Part shown: positions 22,803 through 32,107 of the stretch, piece after piece | How positions within the stretch are numbered: position 1 is the stretch's first letter | Layout of the letters: each line of letters begins with the position of its first letter | NCBI GenBank assembly: GCA_020845955.1 | Contig: JADLEU010000341.1 | Location: 1 to 37,285 of the forward strand | DNA from: Anaerolineales bacterium | GTDB taxonomy: Bacteria; Chloroflexota; Anaerolineae; Anaerolineales; UBA6663 | Length of the DNA: 37,285 bases | Reading direction: 5' to 3' | The notes under the pieces: model-generated | What the model saw: the letters and a program-made list of their open reading frames with translations, nothing else | Told to the model about the DNA's origin: nothing | Database searches by the model: none | Made by a program: the position numbers and the translations under genes

Positions 22803-23435
22803 CTACTCGATCAGCCGGTTCTGGATCGAGTAGTGGATCATCTCCGCGTTGCTCTTCAGATGGAGCTTCTCGAGGATGCGGGCGCGGTAGGTGCTGATGG
22901 TCTTGGCGCTCAGCATCAGCTCGCCGGCGATCTGCTGGACGGTCTTGCCGGTGGCCAGCATGCGCAGCACCTGGAATTCGCGGTCCGAGAGGGTCTCGTA
23001 CGCCGGCCGGTCGTTGTCGCGATCCATGTCGAAGGCCAGCTTCTCGGCCAGGGTGGCGCTGATATACTTGCCGCCGGTCATCACCTTGCGCACGGCCGCC
23101 ACCAATTCTTCGGGCGCGCTCTCCTTGGTCAGGTAGCCGGCCGCGCCGGCCTTGAGCAGCCGCACCGCGAACTGGTCCTCGGGGTGCATACTCAGCACCA
23201 GCACGCGCGTCTGCGGGCGCTCGCGGCGCACGTCCTTGAGCACGTCCAACCCGCCGCGTCCCGGCATCGACATGTCCAGCACCAGCACGTCCCACGGCTC
23301 GGCCCGCACCTGGTCCAGCGCCTCCTCGCCATTCTGAGCTTCGCCCACGGCGCTCAGCTCGGGGATCTCGGCCAGGATCTGTCTCAGCCCCTGGCGCACC
23401 ACGGCGTGGTCATCGGCAATCAGCACTCGCAGCAT
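22803..23435 (-). CDS. LuxR/NarL-family response regulator
   Basis: 210 residues. Receiver domain: VLIADDHAVVRQGLRQIL, phospho-acceptor Asp54 in VLVLDMSMPG, Ser in LVLSMHPED, Lys in AAGYLTKES. LuxR-type HTH at about 145-205: LSDREFQVLRMLATGKTVQQ, IAGELMLSAKTISTYRARIL, EKLHLKSNAEMI. It is the third gene of an operon behind two HisKA_3 kinases, the standard partner kinase type. GAGG lies five bases before the ATG. It presumably controls genes elsewhere and perhaps its own operon, given the candidate site upstream. Confidence 0.92.
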   Translation of the reverse strand: MLRVLIADDHAVVRQGLRQILAEIPELSAVGEAQNGEEALDQVRAEPWDVLVLDMSMPGRGGLDVLKDVRRERPQTRVLVLSMHPEDQFAVRLLKAGAAGYLTKESAPEELVAAVRKVMTGGKYISATLAEKLAFDMDRDNDRPAYETLSDREFQVLRMLATGKTVQQIAGELMLSAKTISTYRARILEKLHLKSNAEMIHYSIQNRLIE

Positions 23436-23506
23436 CGCGGCCTCGCTTTCGGGCTAGGTGATCGGTTCAACGTGTTTCAATTCTAGACCCGAACAGGTCT
23501 GAAGGG

Positions 23507-26500
23507 CTAAGCGTTAATCAGCCTCTCCAGTGGCACCTGGATTTCGACCGTGGTGCCCTTGCCCTGGCTGCCCCTGATCACCAGCTCGCCGCCCAATAGA
23601 TGGATGCGCTCGCGCATGCCGGCTAGCCCCAGCGACCCGTGCCCGCCCAGCTGGCTGGTGCTGATGCCGCGGCCGTTGTCGCTGACGCGCAGCACCAGCC
23701 GGCTGCCGGCGCGCGCCAGGCTCACGTCCACCCGGGTGGCCTGGGCGTGGCGAGCCACGTTGGTCAGCGTTTCCTGGAAGGCGCGGAACACGGCGGTCGA
23801 GTTCTCAGGGTTCCAGACGGCCGGGCCCACGTCGGCCGTAAAGCGGCAGGCAATGCCGGCGCGTTTTTCGAATTCCTGCAACTGCCATTCTAGCGCAGCT
23901 TCCAGCCCGAAGTCATCCAGCAGCGCCGGGCGCAGCTCGGTGGCGATGCGGCGCACGGTCTGCACCATGCCGTCGATCATCTGCGACAGCGCCTCCAGGC
24001 GCGGGCCGGCCGCCTCGCGGCTGGGCCCATCCAGCCCCCGCCGAATGCGGGCCACGTCCATCTTCAGCCCGGTCAGCGAGCCGCCCAGCTCGTCGTGGAT
24101 CTCGCGCGAAATACGCGCGCGTTCTTCTTCGCGGGCGGCCTGGACGTAGGCGTTGAGCTGGCGCAGCTGCGCGTGCGATTGCTCCAGCGCCGCCTCCATG
24201 CGCAGGCGCTCGGCCATCCCGGCCTCGAGCGTCAGGTTGGCCCGCTCGAACTGCGCCGTGCGCTGCCGCACGCGCTGCTCGAGCTCGGCGTTGAGCTGCT
24301 GCGCCTCGGCGTACAGCTCGGCGTTTTCCAGCGCTAGGGCCGCGCGCCCGGCCACCTCCTGGGCCGCGCCCAGGTCGGCCGGGCCATAGCGCCGGCCAGA
24401 CCCGGCATAGGCCAGGGCCAACACGCCGCGTACTGGCCCGCGCCCGCTGCCGGCCAGCGGCACGTACAGCACGGACTCGACCTGCAGCGCCGCCAGCAGT
24501 TCGGCCACGCGCGGGTCGGGCGAGGCCGCCCGCACCCGCTCGGGCGTGGGCGGGCCGGCCGAGCGTGGCTCGCGCGCCACCACGGCTTGCCCGAACGCGC
24601 TGGCCAGGTCGCCCGGCTGCGGCCGGTAGCGCTGGTTCAGCTCGCGCAGCAGCGGCTCGCGCGCCAGTTCGCGGTGGGCCAGGGCCGCGGTGCGCACCGT
24701 GCCGTCGGCCGCGAACAGATACACCAGGGCAAAATCGGCCAGCCGTGGCAGCAGCAGTTGTGCTAGCGCCTGGAGGGTGGCCTCCACGTCGAGCGAGGCC
24801 GCCAGCACCTGGCTGGCCTCGGCCAGAAAGGCCAGCCGCTGTTGAGCGGCTTCGGCCGCCGCCCGCGCCGCCCGCTCGGCCTCGACGTTGCGGGTGCGCG
24901 CCAGCGCCTGTGCCCCCTGGCGCGCCACGGCCAGCAGCAGTTCGCGCTCCTCAAGGCCAAAGCCGCGGGGCGCCGTGAAGTTGACGGCCATCGTGCCCAG
25001 CCGGTCCTCCGCCACCTCCAGGGGAAGGTAGGCCACGGCCTCGTACGCGGCCTGGCCGCGCAGCGCCGCATACTCTGGAAAGCGCTCGGCAAACTCCGCG
25101 CTCGACGCAATCCAGATCGGCTGCCCGGTGCGCGTCACCAGGGCGGCTGGCGCGCCCGAGGCGAGCGCGAAGCTGGGCAGCACCGCGGCGGCCGGGATGT
25201 GCAGAGTGTTGCTGACGCGCAGCGTGGCGCCGTCCTCGGCCAACAGCACCAGCGCGCCCGCGTCAGCGTTCAGGGCCTCGACGCCATGCAGCAGCATCGC
25301 CGCCTGCACTTCGGCCGGGGTCTGCGCCTGCGCCACCGCCGCCGTGACGTTCTGCAGGCGCGCCACGCGCCGCATCTCCTGCTCGGCCCGTGCCGCCGAG
25401 ACTTCGGCGGCCTGCCGCGCGGCGCTTTCGCTGGCGAAGAGCTGAGCGTTGTCGACGGCCACCGCGGCCCGATCGGCCAGCGCCTGCAAAAAGGCCAGGT
25501 CCTGCGGCGTGTACGGCAGGCCGGCGTGGGTGCGCAGGGTGGTCAGCGTGCCCAGCACGCGCTGGCGGCTGCGCAGCGGCACGCCCAGCACGCCATGGAC
25601 CCGGTACGTTTCAAAGAAATCGCGCGGCTCGATCAGTGCCCGCGCCGCTACCTCGGCCGGGTCGACTTCGGGCCAGAACAGCGGTTCGCCGGTCTGCGCG
25701 ATCTGGCCGCTCAGCCCGCCATTCGGGCTGGTGACGGCGCTCATCGCCGCGCGCAGCGCCGGCATCGCCGCTGGGTCGGGGTCATACACGGCCGTGGTGT
25801 GCAGGCGGGCGCCCTCGTCGACCAGCAGGCGCAGCACGCAGGCGTCGCCCAGCAGGCTGCCCGCCAGCTGCGTCACCCGGTCGAGTACGTCGGCGGTGTG
25901 CGGCCCCGCCTCGGCCAGCACCAGGGCCGCTTCGGCCAGCGTGTGGCTGCGCGCTTCCATCTGCCTGCGGTCGGTGGCGTCGCGCAGGATCACTAGCGCC
26001 GCGGGCCGCCCGGCGTGCTCGACCGGCGCGGCGGCCACTTCCAGCACCAACTGCCGGCCGGCGACGGCCCGCCAGCGCACTTCGAGGTAGGGCAGGGGGG
26101 CGCCGGCCTCCACCGCGCGCAGCGCCGCTGCCAGGCGCGCGTGGTCTTCGGGCGGCACGCGTTGGGCGAGCACGTCCGTCCCAACCAGGCTGGCGGCGTG
26201 CTCGGCGCCCAACAGCCGCGCGCCGGCCGGGTTGGCGTAGGCCAGCCGCCCGGCCTGTTGCACGAGGATGGCGTCGGGCGATAGCTCAACCAGGCGGCGG
26301 TAGTGCAGCTCGCTGACCTGCAGGGCCGCCTCGGCCTGCTTCCGCTCGGCGCTGCGCTGTTCGAGCGTGACCGCCATGTGGTCGAAGGCGTAGGCCAGTT
26401 GGCCCAACTCGCCGGCCTGGTGGTCGAGCCCGGCGCGCGCCGTCAGGTCGCCGGCCGCCAAACGCTGGGTGGCGCACAGCAACTCGTCGATCGGGCGCAG

Positions 26501-27463
26501 GATGAACAGCCGGCTGCCCTGCCAGATGGTGATCAGCGCCAGCGTCCCCAGCAGCAGGATGCTGATCAGGTTGCGGGTCTGCAGGCTGGCGGCCCCCGCG
26601 TACAGGGCCGCCACCGGCCGGCCAAGCGCCAGCCGCAGGCGGCCCTGGCCCAGCCCCGGCAGTGTGGTGATGGCATAGACGCGCGTCACGCCGTCGAAAC
26701 CGGGCAGCGTCGCCAGGCCCGGCGGGCCGGAGAAGACGCGCTGCGCCAGCGGCCTCTCGGGCAGGTCTTGACCCAGCCATGGTCCCGGCTCGGGCAGGTA
26801 CGCCACAACGGTGCCGTCGAAATCAAATATCGCCAGCTCGGCATCCGGCGGAAGCGGGACGGCCGCGACCGATTGGGTGATGGCCTTCAAATCCAGCCCA
26901 ACCGAGACCACGGCCACCGGCTGGCCGTTGGCATCACGCACCGGATAGCCCAGCTCGATGGCGGGCCGCCCGCTGAGGCCGTCGCGTTGGAAGCCGCCTA
27001 CCGCGAACTCGTTGGCCGACAGGGCCATCTGGAACCACTGCCGGCCGGACAGGTTGGCGGTGGACTGGGTGATGGCGCTGGACGAGCACAGGCCCAGCCC
27101 ATCGCGGCCGGCGACGCCGAACCCGGCATAGAGCGGGTAGAGCGGCAGCAGCTCGGCCAGCCGCGCCGAGCAGAGTTCGGGTTGGCCCGGCTGGACCTCG
27201 GGAAACTGGGCGACAACGGCCATCAGGCTGCGCGTGTCCGACAGCACCCGCGCCGGCGGGGCGGCCACCAGGTCGGCCAACGCCATGAGCTCGGCGCCGG
27301 CCTCGACCCGCGCCAGCCGGCCGCCTTCGTAGGCCGCGAAGGTCAGCAGGATTGCAGCCGGCAGCAACGCCACGACCAGCAGCAGCGCCAGGCGCACGCG
27401 CAGGCTCGCCCAGCGGGAGGGCGCGGCGGGCCTGGGGGCAGGCGGGCCGGTCGTATCGTCCAT
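23507..27463 (-). CDS. Membrane sensor kinase: Cache, HAMP, PAS, three GAF, HisKA_3
   Basis: 1318 residues. Membrane segment at about 24-46, a large extracytoplasmic double-Cache-like sensor to about 300 (FGVAGRDGLGLCSSSA, NLSGRQWFQMALSANEFAVG, ELGYPVRDANGQPVAVVSVG), membrane segment 2 at about 302-322, HAMP (FILRPIDELLCATQRLAAGDL) and PAS (LVELSPDAILVQQAG). Three GAF domains follow at about 510-660, 695-850 and 865-1040, then a coiled coil. HisKA_3 has the phospho-His in ISREIHDELGGSLTGLKMD and HATPase_c has VSDNGRGIS...GSLGLAGMRERI. It senses an external ligand and phosphorylates the LuxR regulator encoded 71 bases downstream. It starts 7 bases after the stop of the first kinase gene. Confidence 0.9.
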   Translation of the reverse strand: MDDTTGPPAPRPAAPSRWASLRVRLALLLVVALLPAAILLTFAAYEGGRLARVEAGAELMALADLVAAPPARVLSDTRSLMAVVAQFPEVQPGQPELCSARLAELLPLYPLYAGFGVAGRDGLGLCSSSAITQSTANLSGRQWFQMALSANEFAVGGFQRDGLSGRPAIELGYPVRDANGQPVAVVSVGLDLKAITQSVAAVPLPPDAELAIFDFDGTVVAYLPEPGPWLGQDLPERPLAQRVFSGPPGLATLPGFDGVTRVYAITTLPGLGQGRLRLALGRPVAALYAGAASLQTRNLISILLLGTLALITIWQGSRLFILRPIDELLCATQRLAAGDLTARAGLDHQAGELGQLAYAFDHMAVTLEQRSAERKQAEAALQVSELHYRRLVELSPDAILVQQAGRLAYANPAGARLLGAEHAASLVGTDVLAQRVPPEDHARLAAALRAVEAGAPLPYLEVRWRAVAGRQLVLEVAAAPVEHAGRPAALVILRDATDRRQMEARSHTLAEAALVLAEAGPHTADVLDRVTQLAGSLLGDACVLRLLVDEGARLHTTAVYDPDPAAMPALRAAMSAVTSPNGGLSGQIAQTGEPLFWPEVDPAEVAARALIEPRDFFETYRVHGVLGVPLRSRQRVLGTLTTLRTHAGLPYTPQDLAFLQALADRAAVAVDNAQLFASESAARQAAEVSAARAEQEMRRVARLQNVTAAVAQAQTPAEVQAAMLLHGVEALNADAGALVLLAEDGATLRVSNTLHIPAAAVLPSFALASGAPAALVTRTGQPIWIASSAEFAERFPEYAALRGQAAYEAVAYLPLEVAEDRLGTMAVNFTAPRGFGLEERELLLAVARQGAQALARTRNVEAERAARAAAEAAQQRLAFLAEASQVLAASLDVEATLQALAQLLLPRLADFALVYLFAADGTVRTAALAHRELAREPLLRELNQRYRPQPGDLASAFGQAVVAREPRSAGPPTPERVRAASPDPRVAELLAALQVESVLYVPLAGSGRGPVRGVLALAYAGSGRRYGPADLGAAQEVAGRAALALENAELYAEAQQLNAELEQRVRQRTAQFERANLTLEAGMAERLRMEAALEQSHAQLRQLNAYVQAAREEERARISREIHDELGGSLTGLKMDVARIRRGLDGPSREAAGPRLEALSQMIDGMVQTVRRIATELRPALLDDFGLEAALEWQLQEFEKRAGIACRFTADVGPAVWNPENSTAVFRAFQETLTNVARHAQATRVDVSLARAGSRLVLRVSDNGRGISTSQLGGHGSLGLAGMRERIHLLGGELVIRGSQGKGTTVEIQVPLERLINA

Positions 27464-27470
27464 GCCGGTC

Positions 27471-30400
27471 CTAGCGCGCCCCCAGCGGCACCCTCACCCG
27501 CACGCGCGTGCCCTGGCCCGGCTGGCTTTCGATGTCGAGCGTGCCAGACAACATCCGCACCCGCTCGCGGATGCCCAGCAGTCCCAGCGAGCGGCTGCCT
27601 TCGATCTCGTGCGGCGCGATGCCGCGCCCGTTATCTTGCACCTCCAGCACCAGGCCGTCGGACGCGGTCTCCAGCCGAACTTCCACCAAGCGGGCCTGGG
27701 CGTGGCGCGCCACGTTGGTCAGCGTCTCCTGGAAAATGCGGAACAGGGCCGTGGCGGCCTCCGGCCGCAGAGGCAAATCGTCGGCCCCGCCCTCGAACAC
27801 GCACTCGATTCCGGCGCGCTGCTCGAACTCTTGCAACTGCCACTCGATGGCGGCCGCCAGACCGAAGTCGTCCAGGATGCCCGGCCGCAGGTCGGTGGCG
27901 ATGCGGCGGACCGTCTTGACCGTGCTGTCGACCTGGGCCGAGATCTCCCTGGCGCCCGCCCGCACCGCCTCCGGCGTCAGCGTGTCGGCGTGGTTGGCCA
28001 GCCGCGCCAGGTCCATCTTCAGCCCGGTGAGCGCTCCGCCCAACTCGTCGTGGATCTCGCGCGCGATGCGCGTGCGCTCTTCCTCACGCGCCGCTTCCAG
28101 GCGGCCTGAAAGCTGGCGCAGCAGTTCGCGCGATTCGCGCACCTCGGCTTCGATCCGGCGATACTCGGTCACGTCGTGGCCGATGCCCGTGATGGCCACG
28201 GCCTGGCCGGCCGCGTCCACGCTCACTTCGCCGCGCACGTGCAGCGCCCGCACGCCGCCGTCGGGCCGCACGATGTGCTGGTCGAGCTCGAAGGGCTGGC
28301 CGCTCTCCAGCGCGGTCGTGATGGCGGCGCGCGCGCTGTCGCGGTCGTCGGGGTGCACGGCCTGCAGGGCGCCCTCGAGGGTGACGGTGAAGGTCCGCGG
28401 GTCGCGGCCGTAGATGCGGTAGAGCTCGTCTGACCAGCTCATCACATTGTTGGCCACATCCCAATGCCAACTGCCCAGCTCGGCGATGGCCTGCGCCTCG
28501 GCCAGCCGGCGCTCGCTCTGGCGCAGCCGCGCCTCAGCCGCTTGGCGCTCCTCGACCTCAGCCTCCAGCTCGGCGTTGGAGGCCCGGAGCTGCTTGAGGG
28601 CCGCGGTCAGCTGCTCGGTGCGCGCCTGCACGCGCGCCTCCAGCTCGGCGTTCAGCTGCTGCGCCTCGGCGTACAGGCGCGCGTTGTCCAGCGCCAGCCC
28701 GACCCGCCGCGCCAGCTCCTGCACCAGCGCCAAGTCGGCGGCGGTGTAGCGTGTCTGGCTGGTGGAGCGCGCCAGCACCAGGGCGCCCAGCACGCGGTCG
28801 CGCATCACCAGCGGCACGACCAGGGCCGAGCGCGGCTCCAGCGGCCGCAACCGGGCGGCGGCGGCGCGCGGCAGCGCGACCAGGTGGTCGGCGCTGTAGG
28901 TGTGGATCAGGCGGGGCTCGCGGCTGCGCAGCACCTGGCCCACCAGGCTGCCCGGCTGGTCTGGCGAGGGCTGAAAGCTCTCGGCGAAGGCCGCCAGGCG
29001 CGCGGCCAGCGCCGGGTCGCGGTGGGCGTGGGCGATAGCGCGCGCGCGGCCGTCGGGGCCGGCCTGGTAGACCAGGCCATAATCGGCCAGGGCCGGCACG
29101 ACCAGGCCAATCAGCCCGCGCAGCAGCGCTTCTTCTTCCAGCGCGCTGGTCAGCAGTTGGCCGGCGTCGGCTAGCAGTCGCTGGGCCTGTTCGTTCTGCT
29201 TGAGATCGCTAATGTCGTGGAAGATATTGACGGCCAGGCTGGGCTGGCCGGCGGCGTCCAGGATGGGGCGGGCGCGCACGTCGGACCAGCGCTCTTCGCC
29301 GGTGGCCAGAACGCGTAAGCGCAGCCGGGTGGCCGCCTCGCGCTCGCCCTGCAGAACCCGCCGCCAGGGCAGCTCGGCCAGCGGGAAGGGACGGCCGTTC
29401 TCGTCCAGGACCTCGAAGCGCGCCAGGACCTCGCTCCCCGAAGCCGCGGCCAGGGCCTCGCCGCTGGGATAACCCAGCAGCCGCGCTGCGGCGGCGTTCG
29501 CGTAAGTCAAACGGCCCGACGCATCTTGCACCGTGACGCCCTCGGCCACGCCGCCCAGGACGGCGGCGATCTGGTCGCGCGCCCCGCGTAGATCGCCTTC
29601 CACGGCCTGGCGCGCCAGGGCCTCGCCCAGCACGTTGGCGGCGCTCTGCACGAAGTTGACGTCGTCGGGCGTGAAGGCGCGCCGGGTGGCCGTGTGCGCG
29701 CCCAGCACGCCCCACGGCCGATCGGGCCCCGGTATGGCGACGCTCAGCCCGCTGATCACCCCGTGGGCCTCCAGAAAGGGCGGGCGGCCAAAGCGCGTTT
29801 CGCTGCGCAGGTCTTCCACCACGACCGGCGCCCCGGCTTCCAGCGCGTAACCGGCTTGCAGCTCGCGCGCCGCCGAAACCGTTTGGCTGCCCACCAGCCC
29901 CGGCTGCCAACCCACGCCCGCCCGCAGGCGCATCTGCTCGCCGCCGGGCAGCAGTTCGAGCACCTTACAGAACTCCACCCCCAGCGTGGCGGCCAGTTCG
30001 CGCACGGTGGTGTCGAGCAACTCCTGCAAGTCGCTGCCCGCCGCCAGCGCCCGCTGGCTCATGCCCGCTACCACGGCCTGCCGGCGGGCCTGAGCCGCCA
30101 ACGCCGCCTCGGCCAGCTTGCGCGCGTTCACGTCGGTGAACGTGCCGATCCATTCGCGCACCTGGCCGCCGGCCCGCCGCAGAGGCGCGGCGCGCGCTTC
30201 GAAGAAGGAATAGCTGTTGCTGGCCGCATTCCACAGGCGGCCAAAGAGCTCCAACGGCTCGCCGGCGGCCACGGCCGCGGCCCAGCGCGCCCCCAGCGCC
30301 TCGCGCTCGTCGGGGTGGACCATCGCGAGCCAGCCGCTGCCGCGATAGGCGGGCCAGGCCTGGCCGGTGAAGGCCTCCCATTGTGGCTGAGGCTGAGCCA

Positions 30401-31295
30401 CCTGCCCGGCCGCATCGGCGGCCCAAACGATGGCGCTGTGCGTTTCCACTAGGGTGCGGTAGCGCTCCTCGCTGGCGCCCAGGGCGGCCTCGGCGGCCTT
30501 GCGCTCGCGGATGTCGCGGAACACCAGCACCACGCCCAGCGTCTGGCCGTGCGCGTCGCGGATGGGCGCGCCGCTGTCGTCGATGGGGATCTCGCTGCCG
30601 TCGCGGGCGATGAGCAGGGTGTGGTTGGCCAGCCCGGCGATGACGCCCTCGCGCAGCACGCGCTCGGCGGGGCTCTCGACCGTGGCGCGGGTGTGCTCGT
30701 TGATGATGCGGAAAACGTCCGCGATCGGCTGGCCGGCCGCGCCGGCCTGGGTCCAGCCGGTCAACGCCTCGGCCACGGCGTTCATAAACGTGACGCGCGC
30801 GGCGGTGTCGGTGGCGATGACGGCGTCGCCGATGCTGCCCAGGGTCACGCGCAGCCGCTCGCGCTCGGCCTGCGCTTCGGCCTCGGCCCGCACCCGCTCG
30901 GCGCGGTCGCTGGCCTCGCGCAGCGCGCGGCGCACGGTGGGGACCAGCCGGCTCAGGCGCGCCTTGAGCACGTAATCGGTGGCGCCCTGCTGCAGCGCCT
31001 CGATGGCGCGCTCCTCGCCCAGGTCGCCGGTGACGAAAATGAAGGGCGTCTCGGGCAGCGCCGCCTGGGCGGCCGTGAGCGCGCGGAGGCCGTCGTAGGC
31101 CGACAGGCCGTAGTCGGCCAGGATCAGCCCCCACCCGCCGGCGGCCAGGGCGGCCTCGAAGCCGGCGCGGCTGTCCACGACGACGATCGCCGGCTCGGCT
31201 CCGTCCAGGTCCGGCCCGGCCGTGCCCAACTGGCTACGCACCAGCTCGGCGTCGTGAGCGTTGTCTTCCAGATGCAGGATGCGAAGGGGCGTCAT
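27471..31295 (-). CDS. Cytosolic hybrid kinase: REC, PAS/GAF array, HisKA_3
   Basis: 1274 residues with no membrane segment. Order: receiver (1-125, Asp61 in LILADYGLSAYDG, Lys111), PAS at about 140-260 and 270-390, GAF at about 410-570, PAS at about 575-710, GAF at about 725-890, coiled coil, PAS at about 950-1055, HisKA_3 (phospho-His in IAREIHDELGGALTGLKMD) and HATPase_c (NGRGIAPHEI, LGLLGIRERVRMLSG). The N-terminal receiver means the protein is itself an input target: phosphorylation there could gate its kinase. ATG 31295 follows GGAG at eight bases; an in-frame extension to 31343 precedes the receiver without function. The gene is first in the operon. Confidence 0.9.
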   Translation of the reverse strand: MTPLRILHLEDNAHDAELVRSQLGTAGPDLDGAEPAIVVVDSRAGFEAALAAGGWGLILADYGLSAYDGLRALTAAQAALPETPFIFVTGDLGEERAIEALQQGATDYVLKARLSRLVPTVRRALREASDRAERVRAEAEAQAERERLRVTLGSIGDAVIATDTAARVTFMNAVAEALTGWTQAGAAGQPIADVFRIINEHTRATVESPAERVLREGVIAGLANHTLLIARDGSEIPIDDSGAPIRDAHGQTLGVVLVFRDIRERKAAEAALGASEERYRTLVETHSAIVWAADAAGQVAQPQPQWEAFTGQAWPAYRGSGWLAMVHPDEREALGARWAAAVAAGEPLELFGRLWNAASNSYSFFEARAAPLRRAGGQVREWIGTFTDVNARKLAEAALAAQARRQAVVAGMSQRALAAGSDLQELLDTTVRELAATLGVEFCKVLELLPGGEQMRLRAGVGWQPGLVGSQTVSAARELQAGYALEAGAPVVVEDLRSETRFGRPPFLEAHGVISGLSVAIPGPDRPWGVLGAHTATRRAFTPDDVNFVQSAANVLGEALARQAVEGDLRGARDQIAAVLGGVAEGVTVQDASGRLTYANAAAARLLGYPSGEALAAASGSEVLARFEVLDENGRPFPLAELPWRRVLQGEREAATRLRLRVLATGEERWSDVRARPILDAAGQPSLAVNIFHDISDLKQNEQAQRLLADAGQLLTSALEEEALLRGLIGLVVPALADYGLVYQAGPDGRARAIAHAHRDPALAARLAAFAESFQPSPDQPGSLVGQVLRSREPRLIHTYSADHLVALPRAAAARLRPLEPRSALVVPLVMRDRVLGALVLARSTSQTRYTAADLALVQELARRVGLALDNARLYAEAQQLNAELEARVQARTEQLTAALKQLRASNAELEAEVEERQAAEARLRQSERRLAEAQAIAELGSWHWDVANNVMSWSDELYRIYGRDPRTFTVTLEGALQAVHPDDRDSARAAITTALESGQPFELDQHIVRPDGGVRALHVRGEVSVDAAGQAVAITGIGHDVTEYRRIEAEVRESRELLRQLSGRLEAAREEERTRIAREIHDELGGALTGLKMDLARLANHADTLTPEAVRAGAREISAQVDSTVKTVRRIATDLRPGILDDFGLAAAIEWQLQEFEQRAGIECVFEGGADDLPLRPEAATALFRIFQETLTNVARHAQARLVEVRLETASDGLVLEVQDNGRGIAPHEIEGSRSLGLLGIRERVRMLSGTLDIESQPGQGTRVRVRVPLGAR

Positions 31296-31324
31296 CGGAG
31301 GGTCTCCGGCGTCAGTCGTACGAT

Positions 31325-31335
31325 CCGAGTGCCTA
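31325..31335. repeat. 11-base direct repeat, promoter-proximal copy
   Basis: CCGAGTGCCTA here is repeated exactly at 31427-31437. The two copies lie on either side of the kinase operon's -10 element and are 102 bases apart, about ten helical turns. They may be binding sites that act together. Confidence 0.35.
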
Positions 31336-31371
31336 GGTGCCATCCGCCCGGGCAGGGGTGGGCCTCCCTAC

Positions 31372-31377
31372 ATTATA
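31372..31377 (-). promoter_or_regulatory. -10 element of the kinase operon
   Basis: Perfect TATAAT on the minus strand, about 77 bases before the first kinase ATG. The best -35 (TTAGTG, 18 bases away) is weak, which suits an activated promoter. Confidence 0.5.
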
Positions 31378-31426
31378 AGACTGTGGCGTAACGGACACTA
31401 AGGAAAACAGCGTGGATTCGTGTAGG

Positions 31427-31461
31427 CCGAGTGCCTATTTAAGCTGTAGGACAAGTCCTAC
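31427..31461. promoter_or_regulatory. Candidate NarL/LuxR-type operator: 7-2-7 inverted repeat plus direct-repeat copy
   Basis: GTAGGAC-AA-GTCCTAC (31446-31461) is a perfect pair of heptamers with a two-base gap, the 7-2-7 arrangement known for NarL-family regulators. Upstream within the block is CCGAGTGCCTA (31427-31437), part of a TAGGC-N5-GCCTA inverted repeat. The block sits 50-90 bases before the operon's -10. The heptamer differs from the enterobacterial NarL sequence, as expected for another regulator. Confidence 0.45.
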
Positions 31462-31546
31462 GCCGGGCGCTCCGCCAGTAAGTAATTAAGGAAAGGCTCC
31501 GCCAGGGGCGCTAGCGACGGGGGTGAGCGCCAGGCTGTGCCCGCGC

Positions 31547-31897
31547 TCAGGCCGCCTTGTTGACCACGCGCAGCCGGGCCGCGCGCGCCAGCCGTTCGAC
31601 GCGCCCCGTCTCGGCCTCCAACAGCCGCCGGCCCAGGTGCGTGAGCTGATAGGCCTTGCGCGGCCGCCCGCCCTCGCCTGCCTCGGCGTCGTCCACGCGC
31701 TCGATCCAGCCCTGGTCCAACAGACGCTTCAGCGCGCCGTACAGCGTGCCGGTGCTGAGCCGCACGCGGCCCTCGCTGAGCGCCTCGACGTCCTTGAGAA
31801 TGGCATAGCCGTGCTTCTGGGCTGGCGCCAGGCTCAGCAGGATGAAGAAGGTGGCTTCGGTCAGGGGAAGCTGGTCGTCGAGATTGGCTGGAACCAT
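31547..31897 (-). CDS. PadR-family transcriptional repressor
   Basis: 116 residues. Winged-helix PadR domain: PLTEATFFILLSLAPAQKHG, YAILKDVEALSEGRVRLSTG, TLYGALKRLLDQGWIERVDD, GRPRKAYQLTHLGRRLL. A short C-terminal helix (AETGRVERLARAARLRVV) would dimerise. PadR proteins are usually autorepressors that respond to small hydrophobic ligands. ATG 31897 has GGAG six bases upstream and a TATACT -10 at 31919-31914; a longer in-frame version to 32020 would include the promoter and is rejected. No effector target such as a transporter lies next to it, other than the secreted repeat protein on the other strand. Confidence 0.88.
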   Translation of the reverse strand: MVPANLDDQLPLTEATFFILLSLAPAQKHGYAILKDVEALSEGRVRLSTGTLYGALKRLLDQGWIERVDDAEAGEGGRPRKAYQLTHLGRRLLEAETGRVERLARAARLRVVNKAA

Positions 31898-31913
31898 GCG
31901 CGTCTCCGTGATG

Positions 31914-31949
31914 AGTATAGCGCGTGGCGACATGTCGCCATGCGACATG
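31914..31949 (-). promoter_or_regulatory. PadR promoter overlapped by a palindromic operator
   Basis: TATACT at 31919-31914 is the -10. Directly upstream, CATGTCGC-CAT-GCGACATG (31931-31949) is a perfect 8-bp inverted repeat that overlaps GGCGACATGTCGCC (31926-31939), giving three GCGACATG half-sites. The outer ATGT...ACAT pattern resembles PadR boxes. The site covers the -35 position, so binding should block transcription. Confidence 0.6.
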
Positions 31950-32107
31950 CTACGTGGGTTTGCGGCGGCCGTCAAGGGCCGTACTGCGTCCTCCGCTAAC
32001 ATAGGCACCGCCCCGCGCAAAATAGGGAACCGCTCCCGATGCGCTGGACCCCGGCCGCGCCTATGCTGGTGCCAGCTTAGCCGTTACCCGCCTACTGGAG
32101 GTCCGCC

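Noticed and set aside
26303-27919. 538-codon plus-strand frame opposite the two kinase genes
   Set aside because: Antisense shadow; it spans the junction of two well-supported kinase genes and has no recognisable domain.
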